Source: an uncultured Holdemanella sp. (GTDB taxonomy: Bacteria; Bacillota_I; Bacilli_A; Erysipelotrichales; Erysipelotrichaceae). From it: a DNA stretch of 64,000 nt. A model generated the notes under the pieces. That model was not told the origin of the DNA. It saw only the letters and a program-made list of their open reading frames with translations, and made no database searches. The stretch spans positions 19,695 to 83,694 of the forward strand of contig NZ_CAKVJB010000004.1 in the NCBI RefSeq assembly GCF_934754935.1, read 5' to 3'. Both the position numbers and the translations under genes were made by a program. Below are positions 8,110-16,103 of the stretch, piece by piece. Numbering within the stretch: the first letter of the stretch is position 1; every line of letters starts with the position of its first letter.

Positions 8110-9276
8110 ATGGATTATAAAGGAAGAATTGAGGCATCTATTCAAGAACATTTAGATGCATATATGGATATTGTAAAAACACTATACGATAATCCGGAAA
8201 CAGGTTTTGAGGAATATGAAACACAAAAGGTATTGGTGAAATATTTAAAGGATGCGGGTTTTGATGTAAAGTCTAGTGTTGTGGTAGACACTGACTTTGT
8301 GGCTGAATATAAATCTGGTAAAGAAGGACCAACTATTGCTTATATGTGTGAATATGATGCATTACCTGAAGTAGGACATGGATGTGGTCATAACTTAATT
8401 GCAGGAATTGGTATTGCGGCTGGTGAAGCCTTAAAGAGTATTATAGATGAAATTGGTGGAACCGTTCGTGTTGTGGGTACGCCTGGAGAAGAAAACTTTG
8501 GTGGTAAAGTTAAAATGAGTGAAGCAGGTGTCTTTGATGATGTGGATGCTGCTTTAATGGTGCATCCAGATACAGAAAATGGTGTTGGATCAAGATCATT
8601 GGCTATTCTACCAATTAAATATGAATTCTTTGGTAAGAATGCGCATGGATGTCATCCTCAAGATGGTCACAGTGCATTAGATGCAGCCATTAGTACATAT
8701 ACACAGATTTCAATGTTACGTCAATTTGTGACTCCTGGATCTTATATTCACGGAATTATTCGTGATGGTGGTTTAGCTGCCAATGTAATTCCTGCTTATG
8801 CAAGTATGGAATATTATTTTAGAGCTCCAACAATGGCTTATTGTAAAGAAATTGCAGCTCGTGCTGAGGATTGTGTAAAAGGATCATGTATTGCGAGTCA
8901 AACAACATATAAAACAAGTATGTATGAGTGTCCTTATGAAGATACAAAGATCAACTATGCTTTAGCGGACATGTTGACAGAAAAATATAAAGAGCTAGGT
9001 GTAGAACAAATCAATCCGGTGGATGAAGTTCCATGTGGGTCTACAGATGTGGGAAGTGTAAGTTATGTTTGTCCTACAATTCAGGGAACGATTAAGATTG
9101 CAGATTGTTCAGTGGCTGGTCATTCTAAAGAAATGGCAGCTGCAACAATTAGTGAGGATGGAAAAGCTGGATTAGTAACAGCGGCTACAGCTATTGCGTT
9201 AATTGGTTTAGATTTGATTACTGAACCTGAAAAGTTAGAAAAAGCAAAAAAAGAGTTTAAAGAAGGAACATGCTAG
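8110..9276 (+). CDS. M20D-family amidohydrolase / aminoacylase-like peptidase
   Basis: Metal-dependent hydrolase of N-acyl or aminobenzoyl amide bonds, 388 aa. Metal-site motifs are MCEYDALPEVGHGCGHN, GTPGEENFGGK and VHPD, with the dimerisation-domain segment AHGCHPQDGHSALDA. The family includes AbgB-like and N-acyl-amino-acid hydrolases. The ATG at 8110 has GGAGG at 8097-8101; the ATG at 8095 is inside the operator and is not used. It sits between EIIA and EIIB of an amino-sugar PTS, where a NagA/AgaA deacetylase would usually be found, and none is seen. A role in deacylating the imported substrate is an inference. Confidence 0.85.
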   Translation: MDYKGRIEASIQEHLDAYMDIVKTLYDNPETGFEEYETQKVLVKYLKDAGFDVKSSVVVDTDFVAEYKSGKEGPTIAYMCEYDALPEVGHGCGHNLIAGIGIAAGEALKSIIDEIGGTVRVVGTPGEENFGGKVKMSEAGVFDDVDAALMVHPDTENGVGSRSLAILPIKYEFFGKNAHGCHPQDGHSALDAAISTYTQISMLRQFVTPGSYIHGIIRDGGLAANVIPAYASMEYYFRAPTMAYCKEIAARAEDCVKGSCIASQTTYKTSMYECPYEDTKINYALADMLTEKYKELGVEQINPVDEVPCGSTDVGSVSYVCPTIQGTIKIADCSVAGHSKEMAAATISEDGKAGLVTAATAIALIGLDLITEPEKLEKAKKEFKEGTC

Positions 9277-9296
9277 TTGGCATGTTCTTTTATTTT
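9264..9296 (+). terminator. Terminator after M20 gene
   Basis: Perfect 8-bp hairpin GAACATGC-tagttg-GCATGTTC overlapping the stop codon, then a T-rich tract. Confidence 0.88.
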
Positions 9297-9396
9297 GTGA
9301 AAAGGTTTTCAAAATGGGATTTTGAATTGATTTTGTGATAATTATGTGTATTTTTTGCCAATTTTTATAATTGTTAGTGATAAAAATTAAAAAATT

Positions 9397-9411
9397 ACTA
9401 AAAAGTGCAAA
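9397..9411 (+). promoter_or_regulatory. Putative amino-sugar regulon operator, copy 2
   Basis: ACTAAAAAGTGCAAA, identical to copies near 6290 (inverted) and 14418. A degenerate repeat, CTTAAAATGTGTAAA, follows about 20 nt later, so the site may be a tandem one. It lies about 40 nt upstream of the TATAAT box at 9453-9458. Confidence 0.6.
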
Positions 9412-9452
9412 CAATTTCTTAAAATGTGTAAAGAAATTATGCATAGAAAATG

Positions 9453-9458
9453 TATAAT
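9453..9458 (+). promoter_or_regulatory. -10 box of EIIB-EIIC-EIID operon
   Basis: TATAAT preceded by a poor -35 region, which fits a promoter needing an activator. The motif at 9397 lies upstream and a cre site lies downstream. Confidence 0.55.
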
Positions 9459-9485
9459 ATAGTCAAGATAGTTATTCTTTAAAGA

Positions 9486-9499
9486 AGAAAGCGCTATCA
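9486..9499 (+). promoter_or_regulatory. cre site (CcpA) upstream of EIIB
   Basis: AGAAAGCGCTATCA matches the catabolite-responsive element consensus closely. It lies downstream of the -10 box, where CcpA would act as a roadblock. Confidence 0.7.
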
Positions 9500-9514
9500 G
9501 GAAGGAGAGAGAAT

Positions 9515-9991
9515 ATGCCAAATATCTTATTAACAAGAATCGACAATCGTTTGATTCACGGTCAAGTTGCAACTCAATGGAGTGGAGTTCTAGGAGCTAA
9601 CTTATTATTAGTTGCAAATGACGCTGTCGCAAAAGATGAATTCCGTCAAGGTTTGATGAACATGGCTGCTCCAGCTTATGCTCAGACTCGTTACTTCTCA
9701 ATTCAGAAGACAATCGATATTATTGGAAAAGCAAGCCCTGCTCAAAAGATCTTCATCATTTGTGAAACACCTCAAGATGTATTACGTCTTGTTGAGGGTG
9801 GTGTTCCAATTAAAAAATGTAATATTGGAAACATGCACATGTCTGAAGGTAAACGTCAAGTCGCTACTACAGTAGCTGTAAATGACGATGATGTTGCTGC
9901 ATTCAAGAAATTGCAAGAATTAGGTGTTGAATTAGAAATTCAACGTGTACCTGACATCGCACCTGAAGATATTAATAAACTTTGGAGTTAA
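9515..9991 (+). CDS. PTS EIIB component, mannose/fructose/sorbose family
   Basis: Cytoplasmic phosphotransfer subunit, 158 aa, that passes phosphate from EIIA to the sugar. The phosphorylated histidine is His15 in IDNRLIHGQV, the hallmark of this family. NIGNMHMSEGKR is the usual GalNAc/sorbose-type loop. GGAAGGAG precedes the start. EIIC follows after 23 nt. Codon choice is strongly optimised, as in the rest of the cluster. Confidence 0.92.
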   Translation: MPNILLTRIDNRLIHGQVATQWSGVLGANLLLVANDAVAKDEFRQGLMNMAAPAYAQTRYFSIQKTIDIIGKASPAQKIFIICETPQDVLRLVEGGVPIKKCNIGNMHMSEGKRQVATTVAVNDDDVAAFKKLQELGVELEIQRVPDIAPEDINKLWS

Positions 9992-10014
9992 TCCAAAAAA
10001 GGAGAAAATGAAAA

Positions 10015-10806
10015 ATGAATATTGTAGAAATTGTGTTATTGGCAATTGTAACATTCTTCTTTGCCATCGACCAATTCTCATTAACTGAAATCGTTTATCG
10101 TCCTATCATTGCTTGTCCAATTATTGGTGCAATCTTAGGTGATGTAAACACTGGCTTAGTTGTTGGTGGTACATATGAGTTAATGATGGTTGGTAACATG
10201 CCAGTTGGTGGAGCACAGCCTCCTAACGCTGTATTAGGATCAGTTGTTGCTATGATTTTCGCTGTTAAAGCAAAAATGGATATTAATGCTGCTTTAGGAG
10301 CTTGTATGATTTTCGCTACATTCGGACAATACGTTGTAACATTAACATTTACAATCATGTCTGGTTTAATGGCTAAAGCTGATAAAGCTGCTAACGAAGC
10401 TAACCCTAAAGGAATCACTGCTGTATTGAATACTTCAATGGCTATCTTAGGTACTTTGTTTGCTGTAATCGCTATTTTAGCTTATGTTGGTGGAACTGCT
10501 GCTTCTGGTGCTTTACAAAGCTTAAGTGAAAACGCAAGTTGGTTCATGGGTGGTTTAAGTGCTGCCGGTGGAATGATGCGTTTCGTAGGTTTCGCTGTAT
10601 TGTTAAAGATTATGCTTTCTAACGACTTGTGGGGATGGTTACTAGCTGGTTTTGCTTGCGCATTACTATTTGGTAACGTTGAAGCTACAGCTTCTGCTTG
10701 CTTGATCTTAGTTGCATTCATCGGTGTTGCAATCGCATTATTAGACTTCAAGATTACTTCTATTGAAACAAAGGCTGCGCAGGGAGGTGTAAGTGATGGA
10801 ATCTAA
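10015..10806 (+). CDS. PTS EIIC component, mannose/fructose/sorbose family
   Basis: Integral membrane permease subunit, 263 aa, forming the sugar channel with EIID. Hydrophobic helices span nearly the whole length. The family segment GGTYELMMVGNMPVGGAQPP lies near residues 51-70. It is read directly after EIIB and overlaps the EIID start by 11 nt. Substrate specificity is not visible in the sequence; an amino sugar is inferred from the neighbours. Confidence 0.92.
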   Translation: MNIVEIVLLAIVTFFFAIDQFSLTEIVYRPIIACPIIGAILGDVNTGLVVGGTYELMMVGNMPVGGAQPPNAVLGSVVAMIFAVKAKMDINAALGACMIFATFGQYVVTLTFTIMSGLMAKADKAANEANPKGITAVLNTSMAILGTLFAVIAILAYVGGTAASGALQSLSENASWFMGGLSAAGGMMRFVGFAVLLKIMLSNDLWGWLLAGFACALLFGNVEATASACLILVAFIGVAIALLDFKITSIETKAAQGGVSDGI

Positions 10807-11671
10807 TGCAATGACTTCTTACAAGGATACTACTCCTGCTGCAAGATTAGATAAACAGACTTTAAATAAAATGGTATGGCGTTCTTGCCAATTACAGGCT
10901 GCGTTCAACTACGAACGTATGCAATCTGCTGGTTGGTTATGGGCTATGTTACCAGGTTTGGAAAAAATCCACACAAATAAAGATGACTTAGCTGCATCTA
11001 TGACTCACAACATGGATTTCCTTAATACTCACCCATTCTTCGTAACATTCGTTATGGGTATCGTATTATCAATGGAACAACAAAAAACTGATATTCAGAC
11101 AATTCGTTCTGTACGTATCTCAACTGCTGCTCCATTAGGTGGTATTGGTGATGCATTGTTCTGGTATACATTGATTCCTATCACTGCTGGTTTAACTGCA
11201 AACATGGCTATTGATGGAAGCATCATGGGACCAATCTTATACTTCGTTATCGCATTCGGTGTTGAAATGGTTTTACGTTATGCATTAATGTACTGGTCAT
11301 ACAACTTAGGTTTAACTGCTGTTAAGATGATGACTGCTAACGCTAAAGCATTCACTCACGCTGCTAGTGTATTAGGTGTATTCGTTGTTGGTGCTTTAAT
11401 TTCTAACTATGGTGGTGGAACTAAATTAGGTATCTCTATCGCTAATGGTGAAGGTGATCCAATCGTTATCCAAAACTACTTAAATATGATTTTACCTTGC
11501 TTAATCGCATTCGCATTCACTATGATGTGCTATGTATTGATTAAGAAGAAAAATTGGACTCCAGTAAAATGTATCGCATTATTCTTAGTAATCGGTATTG
11601 TTGGAGCTGCATTCGGTATCTGGGCTGGTGGATACACACCTCTAGTACCAGTTCCTTGGACAGTTATCTAG
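10796..11671 (+). CDS. PTS EIID component, mannose/fructose/sorbose family
   Basis: Second membrane subunit of the transporter, 291 aa. N-terminal cytoplasmic part has FNYERMQSAGW and the family motif GGIGDALFW near residue 120. Membrane helices fill the second half. The ATG at 10796 has GGGAGG upstream; an in-frame GTG at 10793 is a poorer choice. The start lies inside the EIIC gene, indicating coupled synthesis of the two partners. A hairpin at 11713-11744 follows. Confidence 0.92.
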   Translation: MESNAMTSYKDTTPAARLDKQTLNKMVWRSCQLQAAFNYERMQSAGWLWAMLPGLEKIHTNKDDLAASMTHNMDFLNTHPFFVTFVMGIVLSMEQQKTDIQTIRSVRISTAAPLGGIGDALFWYTLIPITAGLTANMAIDGSIMGPILYFVIAFGVEMVLRYALMYWSYNLGLTAVKMMTANAKAFTHAASVLGVFVVGALISNYGGGTKLGISIANGEGDPIVIQNYLNMILPCLIAFAFTMMCYVLIKKKNWTPVKCIALFLVIGIVGAAFGIWAGGYTPLVPVPWTVI

Positions 11672-11712
11672 TAGGCTAATCTAACGAAGTTAGAATATTT
11701 TCTCTCAAATAT

Positions 11713-11750
11713 AAGGTTGTAACGGATTATATCCTTACAACCTTTAATTT
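11713..11750 (+). terminator. Terminator-like hairpin after EIID
   Basis: AAGGTTGTAA and TTACAACCTT form a 10-bp stem, followed by a T-rich but interrupted tract. Confidence 0.65.
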
Positions 11751-11814
11751 TATTTTTAGCTCATTAAATATGATAATTTAATGGTTTAAAAATAAAATTA
11801 AGGAGGTATATATT

Positions 11815-12396
11815 ATGGCAGATAAAAAGTATCCAGTTCTTTATGCGACAAGTGTTAAAGGAACTATTTTTAGACATTGTGGAGTTTACAATACGATTTA
11901 TTTTAACCTATATAATAATAAGGAATTAGAGGATAAACCTTATTATTTAGAATATATGGAAGAGACAAGGGATGAAGTATATAAGGCAATCCAGAATAAA
12001 TTTACGATGTCTCAACCATTAAAAGTGACAAATGATCATAAGGTTTTTATTATTTTTAGAGGAAACATTGATATGCGTGATGTAAAGACGTTCTGTAAAA
12101 TGATGTTGCAAGAGTTGGAATACTTTACGGAAGGTGTACATGAAGCAGATTATGCCGAATTAGAAACGATGTTTATGGAAATTGGGCGTGCTCCTACTTT
12201 TTTGAAAGCTTCAAAAGTTGGTGAAAAGTTGACACAAACCGATATTCTTGACAAAATAATGGTGCACATGGATGGTCATGATCAACCTCAGGATAATGGT
12301 TGCTTGACACCATATACGGATTATGTTGATTTTAAAGAGGAAGAAAAACGACAGAATCTAAAAAATGAAGAACTCGAAGAAGTAGTTGAGTGGTAA
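11815..12396 (+). CDS. Hypothetical protein, 193 aa
   Basis: I do not recognise this protein. It is soluble, with no signal or membrane segment, and has an acidic C-terminus ending in a Glu-rich stretch (ELEEVVEW). The ATG at 11815 is preceded by AAGGAGG. The next gene, a small membrane protein, starts 10 nt downstream and must be cotranscribed. The position between the PTS permease and gatZ does not by itself imply a sugar role, since a hairpin separates it from the PTS operon. Confidence 0.75.
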   Translation: MADKKYPVLYATSVKGTIFRHCGVYNTIYFNLYNNKELEDKPYYLEYMEETRDEVYKAIQNKFTMSQPLKVTNDHKVFIIFRGNIDMRDVKTFCKMMLQELEYFTEGVHEADYAELETMFMEIGRAPTFLKASKVGEKLTQTDILDKIMVHMDGHDQPQDNGCLTPYTDYVDFKEEEKRQNLKNEELEEVVEW

Positions 12397-12406
12397 GGAG
12401 ATAGTT

Positions 12407-12955
12407 ATGGCAGAAGGAAGAAAGACAAGACAAAAACAACAAGCAGATTTAAAAGGAAATGTATCTGGTTGGCATGTTTATAAAGATGAGCGTGGAAGAG
12501 CTGTTTATTATGATGTATTCTCAAAAACAGGATATATTTTGGCAAACAATGAAGAAAGATATAAACAATTTAGTATGCGCTTTGTGATGGGACTAATTGG
12601 ATTTATCTTGATATTGATGTTTAATATGCCTATCTGGTTATGTGTTTTAGCAGGTGTTGGTGTATATGCTTTTTTAGAATTTAGATTTAGAAAGTTTTTA
12701 GCAACTTTACCTCGTATTGAAAACTTTAAGTGTAATGAAAAAATGAAGAGTGAAGCTTCAATTAAAACATTGGAAACAAATAAAGTGATCTTAAAAATGG
12801 TTTTATTAATCGCTTTATCGGTATTGATTGTATTGAATGCACTTAATGAACATTATACGGGTTGGATGTTATATTTGAACTATGTGATTAGTGTATTAAC
12901 AATGATTTTTGCGTTGTATCATGCAAAAGAATTAATTTCTAGAAAGAGTAAATAA
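12407..12955 (+). CDS. Hypothetical membrane protein with four predicted helices
   Basis: 182 aa, unrecognised. The charged N-terminus (MAEGRKTRQKQQ) and a soluble segment are followed by two hydrophobic stretches near residues 58-92. A charged linker and two more hydrophobic stretches follow near 127-170. The ATG at 12407 was chosen for AAGGAG 8 nt upstream rather than an upstream in-frame TTG. It is cotranscribed with the 193-aa gene before it and ends at a terminator. Confidence 0.72.
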   Translation: MAEGRKTRQKQQADLKGNVSGWHVYKDERGRAVYYDVFSKTGYILANNEERYKQFSMRFVMGLIGFILILMFNMPIWLCVLAGVGVYAFLEFRFRKFLATLPRIENFKCNEKMKSEASIKTLETNKVILKMVLLIALSVLIVLNALNEHYTGWMLYLNYVISVLTMIFALYHAKELISRKSK

Positions 12956-12978
12956 AAGGTTCGGTTGAACCTTTTTTT
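12956..12978 (+). terminator. Terminator after membrane protein gene
   Basis: AAAGGTTC-ggtt-GAACCTTTTTTT hairpin and T-run just past the stop. Confidence 0.88.
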
Positions 12979-12981
12979 GTT

Positions 12982-13014
12982 GCAAAAAAAATGCGCATCT
13001 TTAAGATGCGCACA
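12982..13014 (-). terminator. Terminator of gatZ-like gene
   Basis: TGCGCATCT/AGATGCGCA stem. On the minus strand it is followed by a T-run, placed directly after the gatZ stop codon. Confidence 0.85.
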
Positions 13015-13020
13015 TTTATT

Positions 13021-14346
13021 TTAGCGAACCAATTCTTCTTGGTGACTAGCGTAAGTGTATTCTTCAATTGTATACATAACGCGTGCTTTGATTAGATCTT
13101 CAGGTGTATTGTTTAATTTACCTTCACGTACCAATGTATATTGGAAAGGCATGTATTGACTTAACAATGGTAATGGTACTGGGTGTTCTTTTAAGTTTGC
13201 CAATAATTTTGCTAAAGCGTTTTTAACATTTTCTTGAGGTAAATAATAACGGCAACGATCAGAGAATGAATATTTACGTTTAAATGCGATTTCATTTTCT
13301 GTTCCATGATAATATGGAGCCCATTTACCAGGATTTGCCAACATAGCTTTATCTAATTCTTCACGGAAGTGACTTGTTTCAAATCCGTAAACAGCAGCTA
13401 ATTCTTCTTCAATCATACATAATGAGAAGATTCCTTCACGAGCAGCATAAGTTAGTCCTGGACCTACTTTTAAGATTCCTACACCATCTTCTACTAATTC
13501 ACGTAATTTGAATTTAGTTTGATAGTCAGTTGAGTGTCCTTCAAATACTAATTTGTCAAAATCTTTAATACTTGCCATTAAATCTTTTGCACGTTCTCTA
13601 TCATATTCTTCACATCCAGCATCTTTTTCTTCAACACCTGGTTGAACTACGGCTGCGATTACATGGTTCCAAGCATCAGCAATTCCCATGTCATTAAATG
13701 CTTTTTCAAAAGTAGCAACTGTGCTTTTGAAATCTTCTGGTTTAGTTACCTGCATTCCTGCATTTTCTTCTTGGGCTCCACCTGGAATTGGAACTTCACT
13801 ACCAACAATATAAACTGGGTGAATAGCTTCAGGATTTTCTTGTAGTAATTCTTGATATGCTTCTTCACATACTTTTGCCAAAGTAGCTCCACGACGAGCG
13901 ATTGTCTCATCACTTAAACGAGTGTTTGGATCATCATCAGCAACCTTCATACTTGTGTCGATATGAATTTTAGTAAATCCTGCACGTACATAGTCGTGAA
14001 CTAATGTTTTTGCGTATTCCATAGCTTCAGCTTCTGGTTTATTTGCGACAGTTAATGGTCCTAAGTGGTCACCACCTAAGAAAATACGATCACTTGATAA
14101 TCCAGCTTCTTTTGCTTTTTCATGACAGAAGTTGAAGAAATCTTGAGGTGTCATTCCAGAGTAACCACCATTTTGGTCTACTTGGTTTGCAGTTGATTCA
14201 ATTAAAACACATGAATCTTGTTTTTTTGCGGTTTCCATTGCAGCCTCAATTACGAATGCATTACTTGAGCAGCATGAATAGATAGCTACGGCTTTACCTT
14301 CTTTTTGTTTTTTTACAATGTTTAATAATGGATTTTGTTTAGGCAT
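13021..14346 (-). CDS. Tagatose-bisphosphate aldolase non-catalytic subunit (GatZ/KbaZ-like)
   Basis: 441 aa, close to GatZ/KbaZ length. Segments typical of the family are AIYSCCSSNAFVIEAA near the N-terminus, FLGGDHLGP and GAQEENAG. In enterobacteria this subunit stabilises the class II aldolase GatY/KbaY, which cleaves tagatose-1,6-bisphosphate. No catalytic partner or tagatose-6-phosphate kinase is seen in this window. AAGGAGG precedes the start. It is divergent from nagB and shares a 190-bp control region containing operator copy 3 and a cre site. With AgaS it points to a galactosamine-type route. Confidence 0.88.
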   Translation of the reverse strand: MPKQNPLLNIVKKQKEGKAVAIYSCCSSNAFVIEAAMETAKKQDSCVLIESTANQVDQNGGYSGMTPQDFFNFCHEKAKEAGLSSDRIFLGGDHLGPLTVANKPEAEAMEYAKTLVHDYVRAGFTKIHIDTSMKVADDDPNTRLSDETIARRGATLAKVCEEAYQELLQENPEAIHPVYIVGSEVPIPGGAQEENAGMQVTKPEDFKSTVATFEKAFNDMGIADAWNHVIAAVVQPGVEEKDAGCEEYDRERAKDLMASIKDFDKLVFEGHSTDYQTKFKLRELVEDGVGILKVGPGLTYAAREGIFSLCMIEEELAAVYGFETSHFREELDKAMLANPGKWAPYYHGTENEIAFKRKYSFSDRCRYYLPQENVKNALAKLLANLKEHPVPLPLLSQYMPFQYTLVREGKLNNTPEDLIKARVMYTIEEYTYASHQEELVR

Positions 14347-14417
14347 TATATGTCCTCCTTAACTGATTTTATTATACAGTATCTTTAACTTTTTTTCCTT
14401 ATTTCGATTAAAAGTCA

Positions 14418-14433
14418 ACTAAAAAGTGCAAAT
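14418..14433 (+). promoter_or_regulatory. Putative amino-sugar regulon operator, copy 3
   Basis: ACTAAAAAGTGCAAAT in the divergent gatZ-nagB intergenic region, identical in core to the copies near 6290 and 9397. A looser repeat, GTTAAAAATGACAAA, follows about 26 nt later. Confidence 0.6.
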
Positions 14434-14485
14434 ATTTATAAATTGTTAAAAATGACAAAAGTATTACTAAAATGTTTATTTTAAT

Positions 14486-14506
14486 TTGAAAGCGCTATGC
14501 TATAAT
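14486..14506 (+). promoter_or_regulatory. nagB promoter with overlapping cre site
   Basis: cre TTGAAAGCGCTATG (14486-14499) is followed immediately by the extended -10 TGCTATAAT (TATAAT at 14501-14506). CcpA bound here would occlude the promoter. Confidence 0.72.
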
Positions 14507-14535
14507 AGTAGGAGAGATATATGGAGGAGATACAA

Positions 14536-15255
14536 ATGAAAATTATTGTATGTGAAAACTATGATGAAATGTCTGCTAAGGCATTTGGTGTTATGAAAGA
14601 ATTGTTGGATGCAAAAAAAGATGCTGTATTAGGGTTGGCAACAGGATCTAGTCCAGTTGGATTATATAAAGAAATGATCCAATATCATAAAGATGGATAT
14701 AGTTATAAAGATATTAAATCTTATAACTTAGATGAATATGTAGGTATCGATCGTAAAGATCCTCAATCTTACTATACATTTATGTATGAAAATTTATTCA
14801 AGGATATCGATATTGATTTGAATAACACACATGTTCCTTATGGAAACACAGAAGCAGATTGTAAAGCGTATGAAGATGCTTTAAGTGAAGTATCTATTGA
14901 TTTACAAGTATTAGGAATTGGACAAAATGGACACATCGGATTCAATGAACCTGGTACACCATTTGAAGAATTAACACACATTGTTGATTTGACAGAAAAT
15001 ACTCGTGAAGCAAATGCTCGTTTCTTCGATAATGATATCAATAAAGTTCCAACACAAGCTATTTCAATGGGAATTGGAACAATCATGAAATCTAAAAAAG
15101 TATTATTAGTAGCTAATGGTGAAAATAAAGCAGATGCTGTTAAAGCTATGATTGAAGGACCAATCGATACAGCATGTGCTGCAAGTGCACTACAAAATCA
15201 TCCAGATGTTGTTGTTGTATTAGATAAAGCTGCCGCTAGCAAATTAAGTAAATAA
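14536..15255 (+). CDS. nagB: Glucosamine-6-phosphate deaminase
   Basis: Converts glucosamine-6-phosphate to fructose-6-phosphate and ammonia in the cytoplasm. It is 239 aa, the short Gram-positive form without the C-terminal allosteric extension. Motifs are LGLATGSSPVGLY (phosphate binding), YNLDEYVG and LGIGQNGHIGFNEPG, holding the catalytic Asp and His. The ATG at 14536 has GGAGGAG 6 nt upstream; the ATG at 14521 overlaps that site and is rejected. It is divergent from gatZ with a shared control region, and a terminator follows. Confidence 0.94.
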   Translation: MKIIVCENYDEMSAKAFGVMKELLDAKKDAVLGLATGSSPVGLYKEMIQYHKDGYSYKDIKSYNLDEYVGIDRKDPQSYYTFMYENLFKDIDIDLNNTHVPYGNTEADCKAYEDALSEVSIDLQVLGIGQNGHIGFNEPGTPFEELTHIVDLTENTREANARFFDNDINKVPTQAISMGIGTIMKSKKVLLVANGENKADAVKAMIEGPIDTACAASALQNHPDVVVVLDKAAASKLSK

Positions 15256-15270
15256 TTATATTTATCTTTG

Positions 15271-15304
15271 TAGGATAGGGAATTCATTTCTCTATCCTTT
15301 TTAT
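15271..15304 (+). terminator. Terminator after nagB
   Basis: GGATAG...CTATCC hairpin with T-run. Confidence 0.85.
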
Positions 15305-15324
15305 TTGTGTTAAAATGAACATGT

Positions 15325-16074
15325 ATGAAAAAATGGATATATAGAATTCTTTTAGTTGTTTGTCTTTGTGTATTTGGATATAGTGCCTATAATTTATGGG
15401 ATATTTATTCACAAAAACAACAAGTAGAAAATGAAACTAAACAATTAGAAAAAAGTGTAATAAAGAAAAAGAATAAGGAAGAAAAACAAGTGTTAGATCC
15501 AGATTGGAGTAAGCTTAAGGCAGAAAATCAGGATATTGTCGCATGGATCTATGTTCCTGGGTGTGATATTTCTTTTCCAGTTGTGCAAACAAAAGATAAT
15601 CAATATTATTTGAATCACACTGTGGGTGGGGAATATAATGATAGAGGTTCGATTTTTTTAGATGCGAATGCGAACGGGCAATTTCAAGATGATAATTCAA
15701 TTATATATGGACATTCTGTAGAAGGTGGAGGTATGTTTACCTTATTAAAAAATTATTGTGATGAAGAATTTTTTGAAACTCATCCATCATTTTATTTGTT
15801 GACACCGGATGCGAATTATAAATGCCATGTTTTTACATTTGCGAAAACGACAGAAGATAGTGTATTCTATACAACGTCATTTGGTGATTATAGACATCAG
15901 ACGTTGGATTCAATGCAACAAATGTCGACTTATTTTAATGAATTAGATGATATAGATGCGAATTATGTATCTTTATCTACTTGTGATTTAGAATTTGGAT
16001 TCAATTCGAATCATCGTTTTGTCTTAACTGGTCTTATGGAAAAGACAAGTGACGATATTGTTTTAAAAGATTGA
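15325..16074 (+). CDS. srtB: Class B sortase
   Basis: Membrane-anchored transpeptidase, 249 aa, which joins surface proteins to the cell wall or builds pili. There is an N-terminal signal-anchor helix (residues 4-24) and a charged coiled linker (about 30-55). In the catalytic domain the active His is in IYGHSVEGGGMF, the Cys in LSLSTCDLEFG and the Arg in NHRFVLTG. Class B is indicated by WIYVPGCDISFPVVQ and YLNHTVGG. No sorted substrate is encoded next to it; murG follows almost directly. Target motif unknown. Confidence 0.88.
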   Translation: MKKWIYRILLVVCLCVFGYSAYNLWDIYSQKQQVENETKQLEKSVIKKKNKEEKQVLDPDWSKLKAENQDIVAWIYVPGCDISFPVVQTKDNQYYLNHTVGGEYNDRGSIFLDANANGQFQDDNSIIYGHSVEGGGMFTLLKNYCDEEFFETHPSFYLLTPDANYKCHVFTFAKTTEDSVFYTTSFGDYRHQTLDSMQQMSTYFNELDDIDANYVSLSTCDLEFGFNSNHRFVLTGLMEKTSDDIVLKD

Positions 16075-16103
16075 TATATGATATACTTGGTGAGGTTTTT
16101 GAT

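Noticed and set aside
9397..9458. Sigma-54 promoter with a LevR-type activator for the mannose-family PTS
   Set aside because: Mannose-type PTS operons are often sigma-54 dependent, but no GG-N10-GC type promoter was found; a TATAAT box and cre site are present instead.
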